Origin: Aurantiochytrium sp. KH105
Taxonomy: Eukaryota; Sar; Bigyra; Thraustochytrida; Thraustochytriidae
DNA: 64,000 nucleotides
Assembly: GCA_003116975.1 (NCBI GenBank)
Contig: BGKB01000271.1
Location: 1 to 64,000, forward strand
Direction of reading: 5' to 3'
Positions 37,857 through 48,264 of the stretch are shown piece after piece. The position numbers were made by a program, and so were the translations under genes. A model generated the notes under the pieces. That model did no database searches and was not told the origin of the DNA. It was given only the letters and a program-made list of their open reading frames with translations. Numbering within the stretch: the stretch's first letter is position 1; every line of letters begins with the position of its first letter.

Positions 37857-40277
37857 ATGGCGGATGGCGGCGCGGAGGACGGGGAGGGCCTGGCGGCGGC
37901 GGCAGCGACGAAGGAGCGCAGCGGCCCGTCGGCCTTTGCGGCGCTGCGCAGCGGTGCCGGGGGAGACGCGGACGAGGACCCGGCTCTGGGCAAGCACCAT
38001 GAAGGGAGCTTTCGCGTGTACATGAAACACAAGCGCCAAAAGCTGGGCAAGCAGTACGCGAGTCTGCGCGACGAGGGGGCGCCGCAGATCTTTGCAGGCG
38101 AGGTCTTTTGGATCAATGGCGTCACGGCCCTCGAGCCGAGCGGCATGTCGCAAAAGGGCATGCGCGACCTCATTTTACGCCATGGGGGCCGTTACCTTGA
38201 CGTTGAGACGCCCGCCGTGACCATTGCCATTTGCCGCAACCTGAACCATGAGAAAGCTCGCAAGGAAAAAGAAATCAAGCGTGTCAAGCGCAAGCACTTT
38301 TTGCTTCCATCGTGGGTTGTTGACAGCGTCGCTGCCTCGCGCGCACTGCCAAAGCAAGACTATGTTATCGACGAACTGCGGCCTGAGAACCAACGGCCTC
38401 TGTTCGCCAGGGAAATAGCAGGCGCAAATGCTGTCAGTAGCAACGGAAGGTCATCGGTGGTACGATATCTACGATACGAGAACCTCGTACAGGTCGCGGC
38501 TGACGCAAATCTGACCGAAGCCGTTGCATTCGACGAGTTTATTCAGTGGGTTGGAGCAGACGCCCCCGACCAGGTGTTTTTAGGCATGTCAGCTGCAGAC
38601 GCCCAACGGTATGGCTGCGTCGTACGCAAAGTGGACCGGGGTGTACTGGACCGCGTCGGGAACAAATTCAAAATGGCCGTCCGCGCTCTTGCCATGCCCG
38701 ATTCTCACGTGCGCTGTATTGGCTTGTCTGAGATTGCCTGTCTCATGCCTGCCAACCTTTCGGCAAAGAATGTTGAAAGCCTGTTGGAGAAAAAGCTCGT
38801 ACCCGGAAGTCGCGTCGTGGTCGAGGACCCGCCCTTGCGGGTCGACGCAACTGTATTTAATGAGAATGAGCACGGAAGTCTCTTGGAGGACCGTGCTTTG
38901 ATGGAGAAAACGAAGGCAGGAACTGCGAAATCAATACGCGTCACGCGAAAATTCGGTTGCGATTTTCAAGACGCGGCAGACCTGAAACGCGCGATTCAAG
39001 CGCTCCTCACGGAGGCTGCCTCGGCCGATGTCACGAGCAACACGACGTTAGCCCCTTGCCAGCGCATCGTGCAATTATGCTACCACACGACGTCATCTTC
39101 TCGCGCCGGGGTTGGTGGAGAAAAGGTGACGGCAAATTTAGCAACGGACTCCATTGAGGCCGTAGCTCGCGCTCTTTCTCGGGGCATTCCCTATGATGTC
39201 GTCACTGCTCTGACGCTCAAAACCAGTCTGTTTCGTACTAAAGCTGTCAAGGGTGGAGTCGAGGATCTTGTCGAGGAGGGGCAGCGGTTGAATGAAAAAG
39301 AAGAAAGGAAAAAGGAGGCGATGGAAGTTGATGCCCCAACGTTCGAGGCAACGCCTCCTTCGCCTTGCGGAAAGGGTTTTGATGCGGCAGCTCTTGCTGC
39401 GCTTCCTGCAGACTTGCGCGCCGAAGTACTGCAGAATCCATCACGTTTCGCTTCTCCCCAAAAGAGACTGCGCGACAAGGGCGGTTCGCCAATGGACATT
39501 ATCAGTCTTGTGACTCCAGAGAAACGGCGGCGAAGACTGCCAATGTCACAGCCCTCGAGCGGTAGTCCTCATGTGGACATGGCTGTCTGGAACTGTTTGC
39601 CACCGGATGTTCAGGAGGAGCTACGCCGGGACGCGGAAGTGGCTGCCCCACGAGCAAAGATTTCCAAGGAAGCAAAAGAGCTCTCGACCGCCTCGAAAGC
39701 TGCTTTGGTGCCAACGGCAGTTGGTACACAACGTGGCCAGCAGTCAATGCTCGGCTTTGCGCGTGTCGTTGGTAAAAGAAACAAGAAAAGGGGAAGCAAG
39801 GAAGCCAAGGCTCGCGCGCACGCAGACCGCCAATTTGCGGCGAGCATCGATCTCGTGGATCGTGGCGCGAAGCACATACGAGACCGTAGGCATGATGTGG
39901 TGCAGAATGTTGGAATCTCGATTGATGACGATGAAAGCACAGCGAGTGGCGCGCCTGGAGTTAACGAAACCTGGGCAGAGATTCGCCCGGTGATTCTTGA
40001 ATACCTCGAAGATGTGCGTAGCACAGCAGCACGGTGCGGAGAAGAGGAGGTGCTTACGAATGGGACTGTAACCTCCGCGGCAAGTGCTCTTGCAGAGTTT
40101 GCTGCGGGTCTCGCTTCTCACCGGCAACTTGCCAAAACCCAGAATACGCTCCGCCTTGTTCGACACGAAGTCATGAAACGCATGCCACACCTCGCCAAGA
40201 CATTATGGCAGCCGGTCATTGAGGAGACGCAGCGGGCTTGTGTCTCAACGTACGGCGCACCATTGCGACTTTTGTAA
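37857..40277 (+). CDS. REV1-like translesion-synthesis scaffold lacking a visible polymerase core (806 aa)
   Basis: N-terminus: 'SFRVYMKHKRQKLGKQY' and a BRCT domain (~75-170; 'IFAGEVFWINGVT', 'HGGRYLD', 'LLPSWVVDSVAASRALP') matching REV1 order and wording. C-terminus: two ubiquitin-binding motifs (~507-528 'LAALPADLRAEVL'; ~574-593 'WNCLPPDVQEELRRD') and a helical REV1-type end (~700-806). A little-finger-like segment lies near 355-420. In between, the Y-family signatures (the 'DxDxFF' and 'SxDE' metal motifs) are absent. So it probably cannot transfer dCMP and may act as a scaffold recruiting other translesion polymerases to ubiquitinated PCNA. An unrecognised intron removing the palm cannot be excluded. 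ATG 37857; the open frame extends to TTG 37791. Confidence 0.82.
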   Translation: MADGGAEDGEGLAAAAATKERSGPSAFAALRSGAGGDADEDPALGKHHEGSFRVYMKHKRQKLGKQYASLRDEGAPQIFAGEVFWINGVTALEPSGMSQKGMRDLILRHGGRYLDVETPAVTIAICRNLNHEKARKEKEIKRVKRKHFLLPSWVVDSVAASRALPKQDYVIDELRPENQRPLFAREIAGANAVSSNGRSSVVRYLRYENLVQVAADANLTEAVAFDEFIQWVGADAPDQVFLGMSAADAQRYGCVVRKVDRGVLDRVGNKFKMAVRALAMPDSHVRCIGLSEIACLMPANLSAKNVESLLEKKLVPGSRVVVEDPPLRVDATVFNENEHGSLLEDRALMEKTKAGTAKSIRVTRKFGCDFQDAADLKRAIQALLTEAASADVTSNTTLAPCQRIVQLCYHTTSSSRAGVGGEKVTANLATDSIEAVARALSRGIPYDVVTALTLKTSLFRTKAVKGGVEDLVEEGQRLNEKEERKKEAMEVDAPTFEATPPSPCGKGFDAAALAALPADLRAEVLQNPSRFASPQKRLRDKGGSPMDIISLVTPEKRRRRLPMSQPSSGSPHVDMAVWNCLPPDVQEELRRDAEVAAPRAKISKEAKELSTASKAALVPTAVGTQRGQQSMLGFARVVGKRNKKRGSKEAKARAHADRQFAASIDLVDRGAKHIRDRRHDVVQNVGISIDDDESTASGAPGVNETWAEIRPVILEYLEDVRSTAARCGEEEVLTNGTVTSAASALAEFAAGLASHRQLAKTQNTLRLVRHEVMKRMPHLAKTLWQPVIEETQRACVSTYGAPLRLL

Positions 40278-40590
40278 AACAAACAAAACGAGAAAACACG
40301 TGAACTGAAGAATTGACTTTCAAGTCTGCACAACTTCTTTTAGGCTGAAGTGATGCATGTTGAATGGTCAAAGGGATCGACGGAAATGCCCGTGTAATAT
40401 ACGATGTAAAAAAAAAGAAAAAAAGGCAAGCAAATTCAAACAGGAAGGAATGACATCCATTCACCCATCTATCCAGAACACCACTGCATCAAGCTGATAA
40501 TAAATCTCTTTGTCTTTCTTGTCTGACTGATTGTTGTTTGATTCTTAGTCTGTTCTTGGAGGAGAGGAAAGGGTGCTTTTACGTAAAATT
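40278..40590. other. Convergent 3' spacer
   Basis: A/T-rich 313 bp between the REV1-like and WD40 stop codons, with an A run (40407-40425). No gene. Confidence 0.5.
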
Positions 40591-42153
40591 TCAAAGCAAG
40601 TCTTGCAACTTGGTCTGAAATGCAAGATCGCGACCATGTGTCACAAATTCATGAATGCGCCAAAATTGCATCGTGCCACCCCCTTGAGGAACGTCCATGA
40701 GGCTGTCGTCAGAGACAGACATGAAGGCCCACGGGTCGTGTGCGCTCCAATCAAAGTCCGAAACAGGTGCGCGATGTCCGGCATGGCGAAAAAGCGGCTG
40801 AGGGTCTTGCTGTGCGACTTTGTCTCCTTCACCCATGTCCCAAATGATGAAGGAACTCTTTTCGTCGGTGCTCGCAAAGTAACGACGATCATGGGGAGAC
40901 CACCGGACGTTGAGCACAGCATTATCATGCGCCTCGAAGCGGCGCACGCAGCCAGGTGTGTTGCCCGGCGATCCCGGAGCTGCGCTGGCCTCGCCAAGCT
41001 TGCGCGTGTCGAAAAGGCAAATGTGACGATCAGTGCTACCCGTGAGTACATAGTTTGAGTCGTGTGGGTTCCAGGCACAGCAATTTACGTCGTTTGCGTG
41101 GGCCTGCAACAGGTGCGTGGGAGTGGTTCCGCCTCGTGCATCCCAAAAGGCCACGAGATGATCGTCACCAACAGAAACAAATTCATTACCTTGACTGGTG
41201 GGCTGGAAAGCGCAACCCTCGATCGGCCCCTTGTGTCCCAGAAAAGTGTTTCGCGGCTTGGCTTTGCCATGACGCGTGAGCGCAGATTCGGCATCACCAA
41301 GGTCCCAGAGACAGATATCAGCTTGCGCGCCGCCGCTGAGGACATGGTCCGAGGAAGCAGAAAAGTCAAGAGCGTACTCGGCTTTGCCTTTGTGGCCCAC
41401 AAGCGTAAGTTCAGGGATGCTCGCGTGCTGAGGCGTGAGCTTGGACGTCTTGGACACGGCTGTGACGGCATCCGACACGGGACGATCCCCTGCTTCACGC
41501 GCAGCCTCTACAGCCGCTGCCGCAGATGCCGCAACGGCGTTTGCACCCATTTTCCCGGAACGATCAGGCTGATTTGCTGTGTCCCAGATGAAAACAAAGG
41601 GGGAGTCGCTGTGCGTGCCGATGAAGCCCGGGCGGCGCACCGAAGGTCTAACGCGATTAACTTCGCCAGGATGAATGATGCGCTTGTTGATGGATATTCG
41701 CGACGACTGATTTGACTCCGAGAATCGTGCGAGATATTTCCTGCGCGAGGTATTGACAATGTTGAGATCGACGTTGCCGACGAAGAGCAGACCCGGCTGA
41801 CCGGAGCTCCACAGGTTCGTGGTTGGCGAATATGTGGCGTCCGTGCGGCTCGAAAAGTACATGGGCATGTGAGTGATGGGCGCCTCGGCATCGACGGTAA
41901 TCTCGTGTACCCCAAAGGCGCAGGTGAGGCTTGCCCACGTCAGGCTGTGATGCACGATCGAGTCGTACAAGAGCGGGACGTTGCGTTTCCACGCTAAAAA
42001 GTGGTCTCTTGAGCTGCTCGTATCGGTGCGTGCAAGGCCATAGCCACGCAGTACGGGATCGATGGTGACCTTGCGTCGGGCTCCGCCCTCCTTGTCTTTG
42101 CTCTGCCCGTCCTTGTCGCGCCCACGCTTCGTACCAGCGCCGTCGCCCGGCAT
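40591..42153 (-). CDS. MSI1/RbAp46-48-type WD40 histone chaperone (520 aa)
   Basis: The N-terminal histone H4-binding helix is present ('WKRNVPLLYDSIVHHSLTW', ~45-65), followed by about six to seven WD40 blades. Good blades include 'DFSASSDHVLSGGAQADICL', 'FVSVGDDHLVAFWDARGG', 'NYVLTGSTDRHICLFDTRK' and 'RYFASTDEKSSFIIWDMGEG'. RbAp48/MSI1 proteins chaperone H3-H4 in CAF-1, PRC2, NuRD and deacetylase complexes. The overall form, with 'TATYSPTTNLW'-like variation before blade 1, is closest to the plant MSI4/FVE branch. An Ala-rich insert lies between blades 1 and 2 (~205-245). ATG 42153; the longer frame uses TTG. Divergent from PP2A B''. Confidence 0.9.
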   Translation of the reverse strand: MPGDGAGTKRGRDKDGQSKDKEGGARRKVTIDPVLRGYGLARTDTSSSRDHFLAWKRNVPLLYDSIVHHSLTWASLTCAFGVHEITVDAEAPITHMPMYFSSRTDATYSPTTNLWSSGQPGLLFVGNVDLNIVNTSRRKYLARFSESNQSSRISINKRIIHPGEVNRVRPSVRRPGFIGTHSDSPFVFIWDTANQPDRSGKMGANAVAASAAAAVEAAREAGDRPVSDAVTAVSKTSKLTPQHASIPELTLVGHKGKAEYALDFSASSDHVLSGGAQADICLWDLGDAESALTRHGKAKPRNTFLGHKGPIEGCAFQPTSQGNEFVSVGDDHLVAFWDARGGTTPTHLLQAHANDVNCCAWNPHDSNYVLTGSTDRHICLFDTRKLGEASAAPGSPGNTPGCVRRFEAHDNAVLNVRWSPHDRRYFASTDEKSSFIIWDMGEGDKVAQQDPQPLFRHAGHRAPVSDFDWSAHDPWAFMSVSDDSLMDVPQGGGTMQFWRIHEFVTHGRDLAFQTKLQDLL

Positions 42154-43822
42154 GATGACGCGAGACTTGTCGCACGTCGGCAAGAGCTACGTAGCCCGCT
42201 CGTTGCTTGGGCTCTGTGCGTTTGCGAGGGAAGAGGGGCCGGCCACGCGCGAGGAGAGACGTCTTTCGCGACGCGACGCGACGCAACACAACGCCACGCG
42301 ACGAATATGCCTCCTCTTTTGCCAATAGGCGGCAATGGTAAAGGTGATTTGATTTCCTGCTGCCAGCCCAGCGATTCTTTACAGAGAGTGTGGCTGTTTG
42401 CTAGACTGTCTGTGGGCCTACGCAGGCTTGTAGGTCCTCGAGCGTGAAGGCCTAGACTTCGCATTAGCAATGCTTGCAAGGCTCATGCATTCGCAAAGTT
42501 CGCCGAGAGAGACTGCAGTCCCGACTTGTTCGTCGACCCCATCGCGTTCTCCCATGAAATTTTCTCGTAAGATGATCAGTAGCACCTACTTCAAGGCTGC
42601 GAGAGTAGGACTCGTCCGTGGGGAACAAAAACATCTCATGTGGCGTGTCAAGCGCCATGTGGCGTCAAGCTCCAAGTGGCGCGTCAAGCTCCGTGTGGCG
42701 CGTCGAGCACCATGTGACATGAGCACGCCGCAGATTGTAGGTGGATCAAACGAAAGACATAATTCCCTAATGTTGGCTTAAGATTTGATCATGAGTCTTG
42801 GTGCACAAGACTTTCTCGATAATTTGCTCGTCATTTGACATCAACAAATTATTGTTTTGTGATTTTCTTTCCCGATTGTCACGCTTGCAGCGAGCACATT
42901 TTATTGTAAGGTGCACTTTACAACCTGTCTCGTCGACTGCAGCTCGGAGGAAGAAAAGAGAATTGCAAAACAGAGTGTTCATCCCGGAAAGGAAAGGTAT
43001 TGTTGAAGTCAGAGACATACAAGATTTGGCAGCTAGAGCAATCCGATACTCCACCTCGGTTGTTTTCAAGACTTCCAAAGAGGTTCTTGATGGTCACATT
43101 CATCATCCACAGCCAGACCCAAACCCTGAGCAGTAACGCCCAGGCCCATCATTATCATCCCAGCCCCTCGCACCACCAATCCGAGCGGGCGGGCGTGCCT
43201 CGCCAGCCTGCCAGCCCGCTGACATCCAAGCTTCGAGGTGTCCCCACGCGCACACGCAGCCGCGTGCACACCCAGATCCTCTCACTGCTTAAAATTTGCG
43301 TTTCGCAACGGTTACCTCTCCGCCGCTCCTCCGTGGTCGCTGGGCGGGGCCGCAAGTGCGTTATCGGCGCGTGCAAGAGGGCCAACCGCGGCGCTGCAAG
43401 TCGAAATTCGCGTCTCGCAAGTGGAAAGTCCCACTTTGCGTGATTTCAAACCGAGAACGGGCCCGCGCGCCGTCCGCCTCCACGCAGCAGGCCCGCTCTC
43501 GCTCTCGCTCTCGCTCTCGCTCTCGCGCTCGTGCTTGCGCTCGCGCTCGCCCCCCCGCCCGCCCGCCCGGCCGGCCGGCCTCCGCTACCAGCGCGCCGCG
43601 CGTGGCGAGGCGCGACGTCGCCCGCGCGGTCTCTGGGCCAGCGACATCCATCGCCAACGAGCCCGTTTGACGCCGGCGAGGAGAGCCCAGCCCACATTTC
43701 ATCCGTCCATCCCGCGGGGCGCCGCGACCGGAGCGCGCGCGCCCACGCGCGCAAAGACTAACGCGTTCACACTCGCCGCTGCGCCGCCCGCCACGACCGG
43801 AGAAGCGACTTTGCGGGCGAGG
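42154..43822. promoter_or_regulatory. 1.7-kb divergent intergenic region
   Basis: 42154-42310 is the promoter of the WD40 gene, with short 'cgacgcgacgcgacgcaac' repeats (42262-42300). A ~20-bp minisatellite lies at 42640-42725. 42780-43090 is AT-rich and carries overlapping short frames on both strands that I could not match to anything. 43240-43820 is CpG-rich with a 'gctctc' run (43494-43530) and forms the promoter/leader of PP2A B''; its frame is open from GTG 43238 but the sequence is not protein-like. Confidence 0.45.
42640..42725. repeat. ~20-bp imperfect minisatellite
   Basis: Four to five diverged units of the type 'catgtggcgtgtcaagcgc' / 'caagtggcgcgtcaagctc' / 'cgtgtggcgcgtcgagcac' in a row. 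Unit lengths vary from about 17 to 20 bp. It is short, intergenic and not part of a larger array. Confidence 0.7.
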
Positions 43823-45931
43823 ATGACGGTCTCGTCCGAGGACCCGCGCCGGGAGACCAGCGAGACGCGCCACTTCACAGGCGCGCAGGCGCAGAAAAAG
43901 CTTGGTGCCGAACCCGGTCGCAGACGGCGCGACGAGCCCGGTGTCCCGAGCGCCACCGGCTTTGCTCGTGAGAACGATGCGATTGCAGGTCTTGCGCCTC
44001 TGGCGACCGGTCTTGCGAGCGGATCCACGGTGCCGGGGACGCAGCTCAAGCTGGACGAGCTCATGTTCAAGTTCCTCTCGCACGAGGGCCACCATGGGGT
44101 CCTTTCACGATTACTTGACGACTTTGAAGCTGGCCTGGAGCTACCGGCGAGCGCTGTACGCTCGCTTGCGTCTCCAGTTCTCTCGCCTCGAGCAGGAGCA
44201 GCAGGCGGGCCGCGCGCAGGCGCCTTCTCCCCTCCTAGAAGCCCCCGTTCCCCGGCGTCTCCACGGTCGTCACCCATGTCTTCTCCGCGAGCCTCTCCAA
44301 GAGCACGATCGCCACGCGCGGGCTTTGCACAGCTAGCACCTCGCGCAATCTCTGGCAAAGCGCCCGCAGCCTCTCCGGAGAGCAACGGTCCTGCGTTTGC
44401 GCCGCTTACAAACGCCTCGGGCAGCGAAACGAAGACGAGCGACTCGAGTCCAGAACAACAAACACCGACAAGTTCTCTTCCTCAGAACGCGCAGCACATT
44501 CCGCCACTGCGTCTTCCCCAGTCACGTCCTGTTGTGTCGCCCAAGGACCTCTCTGCCGAGCTCCTGAGCGAAGCAGACCGTTATTTCGACTGCGCAGAGA
44601 ATGAGTCTATTGCCAAGAATGACTTTGTCTCTATTTGCAAAGGACTTTGCAATTTTCCAACATTTCTCAATGAGAGCCTCTGCAGACGGATTCTCGAAGT
44701 GAGCTCCTCACAGCCGCAGCAGGAAAGATCCGAAATTGACGATGAAGGCAAAGACGCATCCGAAAGCAAACGTGACGGAAACGAAGAAGAGACAAAGCGC
44801 GGGCCTCAGGGGGGAAACGCTGACGGTTGCGACGATGATGCTGTGATTAGCAAGTCTCAGTTTCTCGAATTCTGGGCTCGGGAAATGGAACCTTTTGATG
44901 AGCATGATCGCTTCTTTCGGCTCCTCAAGCCGATGCACAGGGACTATATTGTGAGCGAAGATCTCTTGCCGCACCTCGAGGAACTCTTGGCGTACCATCC
45001 CGGTCTTGAATTTTTAGAGAGCACGCCTGAATTTCAAGAAAAGTACGCGCGCACGGTAGCCGCGCGCATCATGTTTCGCGTCAACACCTCGCGCAGCGGA
45101 CGTATCTCGAGGCGAGAGTTTCGGCATTCCGATTTACTCGATGTCTGCCATCAGGTAGACGAAGAAGAAGACATCAACCTTGTCTTCAAATATTTTAACT
45201 ACGAGGGCTTTTACGTATGCTACGTAAAGTTCTGGGAACTTGACACCGATCATGACTTTTTGCTGTCCAAGGAGGACCTGATGCGACACGGAGGTCACGC
45301 GCTAGTACCCAAGATTGTGGACCGCATCTTTGAGCAGCCCGTGTATCCATTCATGAGCGGAGACGCGCAGGGACGGATGGGCTACGAGGATTTCGTCTAC
45401 TTTTTTCTCGCCGAGGAAGACAAGAGTAATGAGGCGAGTATTCGATATTGGTTTGACTGCGTCGATCTCGACGGGGACGGTGTCATTCGACCATGGGAAA
45501 TGAAGGCGTTCTACAACGAACAGCTCACGAGGTTGCAGTCGTACGGGCACGAGGCCATTTCGTTTGCAGACGTTTTGTGTCAAGCGCACGACTTTGTGCA
45601 CCCACGCACCGAGGGCGCTTTTGTCCTTGCCGACTTTTGCAAGCCCGACGTGATTAAGATCAGTGGCATGATGTTCAACATCCTCTTCAATATGACCAAA
45701 TTTATTGCGTTCGAGCAGCGGGACCCGCACTGGATCCGCGCTCAGCACGAAAATCCTGACTTCACCGACTGGGACCGTTTCGTCGCGGTTGAGTATGCGC
45801 GCTTGGCATCCGCCGAAGAGGAGCGCGAAATTGAGGAGGAAGCTGGCTGGACCACTGACGGCTACAGCGACTTTGACCAGGATCAAGATCGGGACCAGTC
45901 CTGGCAGTACAGTGGCGAATCTCCATTCTAG
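43823..45931 (+). CDS. PP2A regulatory subunit B'' (PPP2R3/TON2-type), EF-hand (702 aa)
   Basis: Residues ~240-690 match the B'' family: 'EADRYFDCAENESIAKNDFV', 'FYVCYVKFWELDTDHDFLLS' (first EF-hand loop, ~474-485), 'DLDGDGVIRPWEM' (second EF-hand, ~549-561), and the end 'FLFNM'-like 'NILFNMTKFIAFEQRDP'. B'' subunits target PP2A to substrates in a Ca2+-dependent way; the plant TON2/FASS branch organises cortical microtubules. The N-terminal ~190 residues hold a Ser-Pro-Arg-rich stretch ('SPRAGAAGGPRAG') that may be phosphorylated. An acidic insert (~300-345) interrupts the helical part. ATG 43823; the upstream open frame starts at GTG. Confidence 0.92.
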   Translation: MTVSSEDPRRETSETRHFTGAQAQKKLGAEPGRRRRDEPGVPSATGFARENDAIAGLAPLATGLASGSTVPGTQLKLDELMFKFLSHEGHHGVLSRLLDDFEAGLELPASAVRSLASPVLSPRAGAAGGPRAGAFSPPRSPRSPASPRSSPMSSPRASPRARSPRAGFAQLAPRAISGKAPAASPESNGPAFAPLTNASGSETKTSDSSPEQQTPTSSLPQNAQHIPPLRLPQSRPVVSPKDLSAELLSEADRYFDCAENESIAKNDFVSICKGLCNFPTFLNESLCRRILEVSSSQPQQERSEIDDEGKDASESKRDGNEEETKRGPQGGNADGCDDDAVISKSQFLEFWAREMEPFDEHDRFFRLLKPMHRDYIVSEDLLPHLEELLAYHPGLEFLESTPEFQEKYARTVAARIMFRVNTSRSGRISRREFRHSDLLDVCHQVDEEEDINLVFKYFNYEGFYVCYVKFWELDTDHDFLLSKEDLMRHGGHALVPKIVDRIFEQPVYPFMSGDAQGRMGYEDFVYFFLAEEDKSNEASIRYWFDCVDLDGDGVIRPWEMKAFYNEQLTRLQSYGHEAISFADVLCQAHDFVHPRTEGAFVLADFCKPDVIKISGMMFNILFNMTKFIAFEQRDPHWIRAQHENPDFTDWDRFVAVEYARLASAEEEREIEEEAGWTTDGYSDFDQDQDRDQSWQYSGESPF

Positions 45932-46052
45932 AACCTCGCTAGCTTTCTTTCTTTTCTTTTTTTTCAGCCTCCGCGTGGCACTGGTTGAACTGGGAAAACG
46001 TGGAATAGGTATAAGAAGGCACCCAAACACTGAAATTCTATTTCTTTACAAG

Positions 46053-46340
46053 TCATTCATCGTCGTTTGTTTGGTCCATGGGGAAGACCTGCTCCTCAGG
46101 GGCTTGCTGAGCTCCCTTACCCGCCATGGGTGCCAAAGGTATCGTAATGCCCACTTTCAGTCGCGTGCTGCTCAATGTGCGGCGGAGCCATCGGCGAGGC
46201 AGCGTCAGACTCCGTGAAGCCAAAGTGATTCTCCTGATGCAGCAGGGGATTCTCATCTCCTTCAGCACTGTGCCAATGTTGCTCTTGGTCGCTGTCTGTC
46301 TCCATGATGCTGGGCTCGTCCAAGCTGTCATTGGATTAGA
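46053..46340 (-). pseudogene. Relic fragment of the 46-52 kb duplicated gene family
   Basis: Minus-strand short frames include 'METDSDQ', 'IEQHATES' and, in another phase, 'APEEQVFPM', which correspond to 'MEIDSDH', 'MQQHAADL' and 'AAEDQVLPM' of the intact family members. Order and spacing fit a shortened N-terminal half with frameshifts. No complete gene. Confidence 0.55.
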
Positions 46341-46445
46341 AGCTTGACGGGGAGGGAATGTGTGGAACTGCGTTTAGTTTTACTGTAATGGGGCCGAACG
46401 TGTTCTCCGTATGAATAAATGTCTGGGACACCGCTTAAAATTTAT

Positions 46446-46535
46446 TTAGATAGAAAGAAAGAATTTGAAAAAGAAATTGGAAAGAAAGCGAAAGAAAGAA
46501 AGAAATTTGTTAGAATTTTAGAAAGAAACGCTGTG
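46446..46535. repeat. GAAA-rich purine tract at 3' side of family copy 1
   Basis: 'gaaagaaag' units interrupted by 'aatttg' sit just 3' of the pseudogene copy. The same arrangement recurs beside the other copies (48795-49085 and 50965-51137). Confidence 0.75.
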
Positions 46536-46557
46536 AGAGCGACAGAGAATGATTTTC

Positions 46558-47413
46558 TCAGTTCCAGCCCTGCTGAAAGCCGAAGACAGTAGCGAGTGGA
46601 GCCCCAAACGCAACTGCGCATCGTCGAAAGTGCGCTTGAGATTCGTTGACGATTTGCTGCTTTCTCGCGCCGTTGTTTGTATCGCTCGGCTTGGTCAGAA
46701 GCTGAACGTCATGACGTTGGAGAAGGATCTGCTCATGGCCGTTGTTGGATCGCGCGCTCACAGTCACAGCACACTGTCGGTGCGTGATATTCTTCAGCTC
46801 TGAAGTTGCCTTCGGCCTTGAGGAATAGCTTGTTTTCGTGTAGTTGCGCATATTGTATTCCGGAGAACACACAGCCCGGGCCGCGCTGGTCAGTGGACTG
46901 GTAGAGCCCCGGCGACACCCAATGCAACTGGACAGTCTCGCTGTAGATGTGACCATGTCTTGTGTAAAACTCGAGCGTAATGATGACGCTGGCAGGGTAC
47001 ATAATGCACCACACGACCATTGGTCTCATGGCCGCCGTATCAGTGTAGATCGGCCCCGTTGGACACATGGGAAGGACTTGGTCCTCAGAGGCCTGTCCAG
47101 CCGCATTCTGCTCCAAGGGCGGCGGATTCGGCGACGAGGCGGGGAAAAGATCAGCCGCATGCTGCTGCATGACCGTGGAAGGCATCGGCAATGTAGTGGT
47201 ATACCCAGCCGTATTCTGGGCCGGAGCCACCGACGTGGCAAAGTCCTATACTTGCGAGTGGTCAAGCACGGGGGTCTCGTTTTCGGTTTCATACTGGTTG
47301 TCGCTGTCTATCTCCATGTGGGGATCGTCCATCTCAACTAGACTGCCGAGGAATCCAAAGCTAGCGGGGTCGTCCAAGTCGACACAACTTAGGTTGTTGT
47401 TGGCTGAGTTCAT
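46558..47413 (-). pseudogene. Copy 1 of unrecognised acidic family: nonsense plus 14-bp deletion
   Basis: Same gene as at 49112 and 51190, read on the minus strand from ATG 47413 ('MNSANNN'). Two lesions: a TAG at 47246-47248 where the other copies read CAG (Gln in 'SQVQDF'), and a 14-bp deletion near 46803-46806 (after 'KAEGNF') that shifts the frame; flanking 'gaag' suggests slippage at microhomology. The C-terminal part continues in the new frame and ends at 46558. Also shorter in the region after 'MDDPHMEID'. Probably inactive. Confidence 0.85.
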
Positions 47414-47894
47414 GATTGACTTCTCTCTATCTTTCCTTTCAATTTCGCTTTTCCCTTCCCTTTTTTAGAATTTATTTTCAATCGTTCTCCGGAGTAAAAA
47501 AGCGTAGGCCTTGTAATAAGTTCGAATGCGCGACCTGCCCAGAGTTTCGGTTCTGCTTTGGGCTGAGCACTCGAACCACCCTGACAGATGTTACTACGTA
47601 GCTGTACTAGCAGTAAAGCATTTGTGTTATGTAGCCGTATTTGTACATGTATACTAAACTATGGTGTACTGAAGCAGGTACATGTAAACTATGGTGTACA
47701 CTGATCTAATGTAGCTGCTTCAGTACATGTACTAATCGAATGTAGCTGCTTTTGTACATATACACTGATGTAGTACTATGTAATGAATCCTTACTATACA
47801 CTAGTAGTTGTGCTGCTTAGTGTATACCAGTGCGCTTGTACGGGCCAGGACAGCACGGTGAAGCATTTTAAGCAGGAGCGTGTGGTAGTCGTGT

Positions 47895-48185
47895 AAATTG
47901 TGGAAGAATGCGGCACACAATGGGGTCTTGCGTTTGAGGCGTGGGAGAAGCCCTCGAAGGACGTTTCTAGAGATCGCGCGACTAGAAGACACATGTGCGC
48001 CCTGGGCTCGCGAGGGGAGATCCGGGCAAGTTCGGCCGTGAAGCCTCCTGCGCGTGTCGCGCTAGCGGTGAGCGCTCCTCTTCGTGTGCAGTCGCCTCGT
48101 TGCGAAGAGCTGCCGATGCAGAGGAGGCAGAGCCCAAGACCGCCCAAGCGTATCTTGGCTTCCTATGGGCTTCCAGTGCGCCGAT
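47895..48185. repeat. Block R, copy 1 (~280-290 bp)
   Basis: Starts about 'tggaagaatgcggcacac' and ends about 'ttccagtgcgccg'. It is the most diverged of three copies (others 48265-48540 and 50550-50822). Frames are open on both strands, but the protein readings do not resemble known families, and conservation between copies is at the DNA level. Confidence 0.8.
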
Positions 48186-48264
48186 AAAATCACCAAGGCC
48201 TAATAGGATGCAGAAGTATTGACAGCGAGCAGAGGCAAGCAGAGGCATAAATGTGGAAGTCCTG

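Noticed and set aside
42780-43106. Short frames on both strands in an AT-rich stretch (112 aa plus, 103 aa minus)
   Set aside because: Not matched to any family, overlapping on both strands, and without supporting context; recorded as intergenic.
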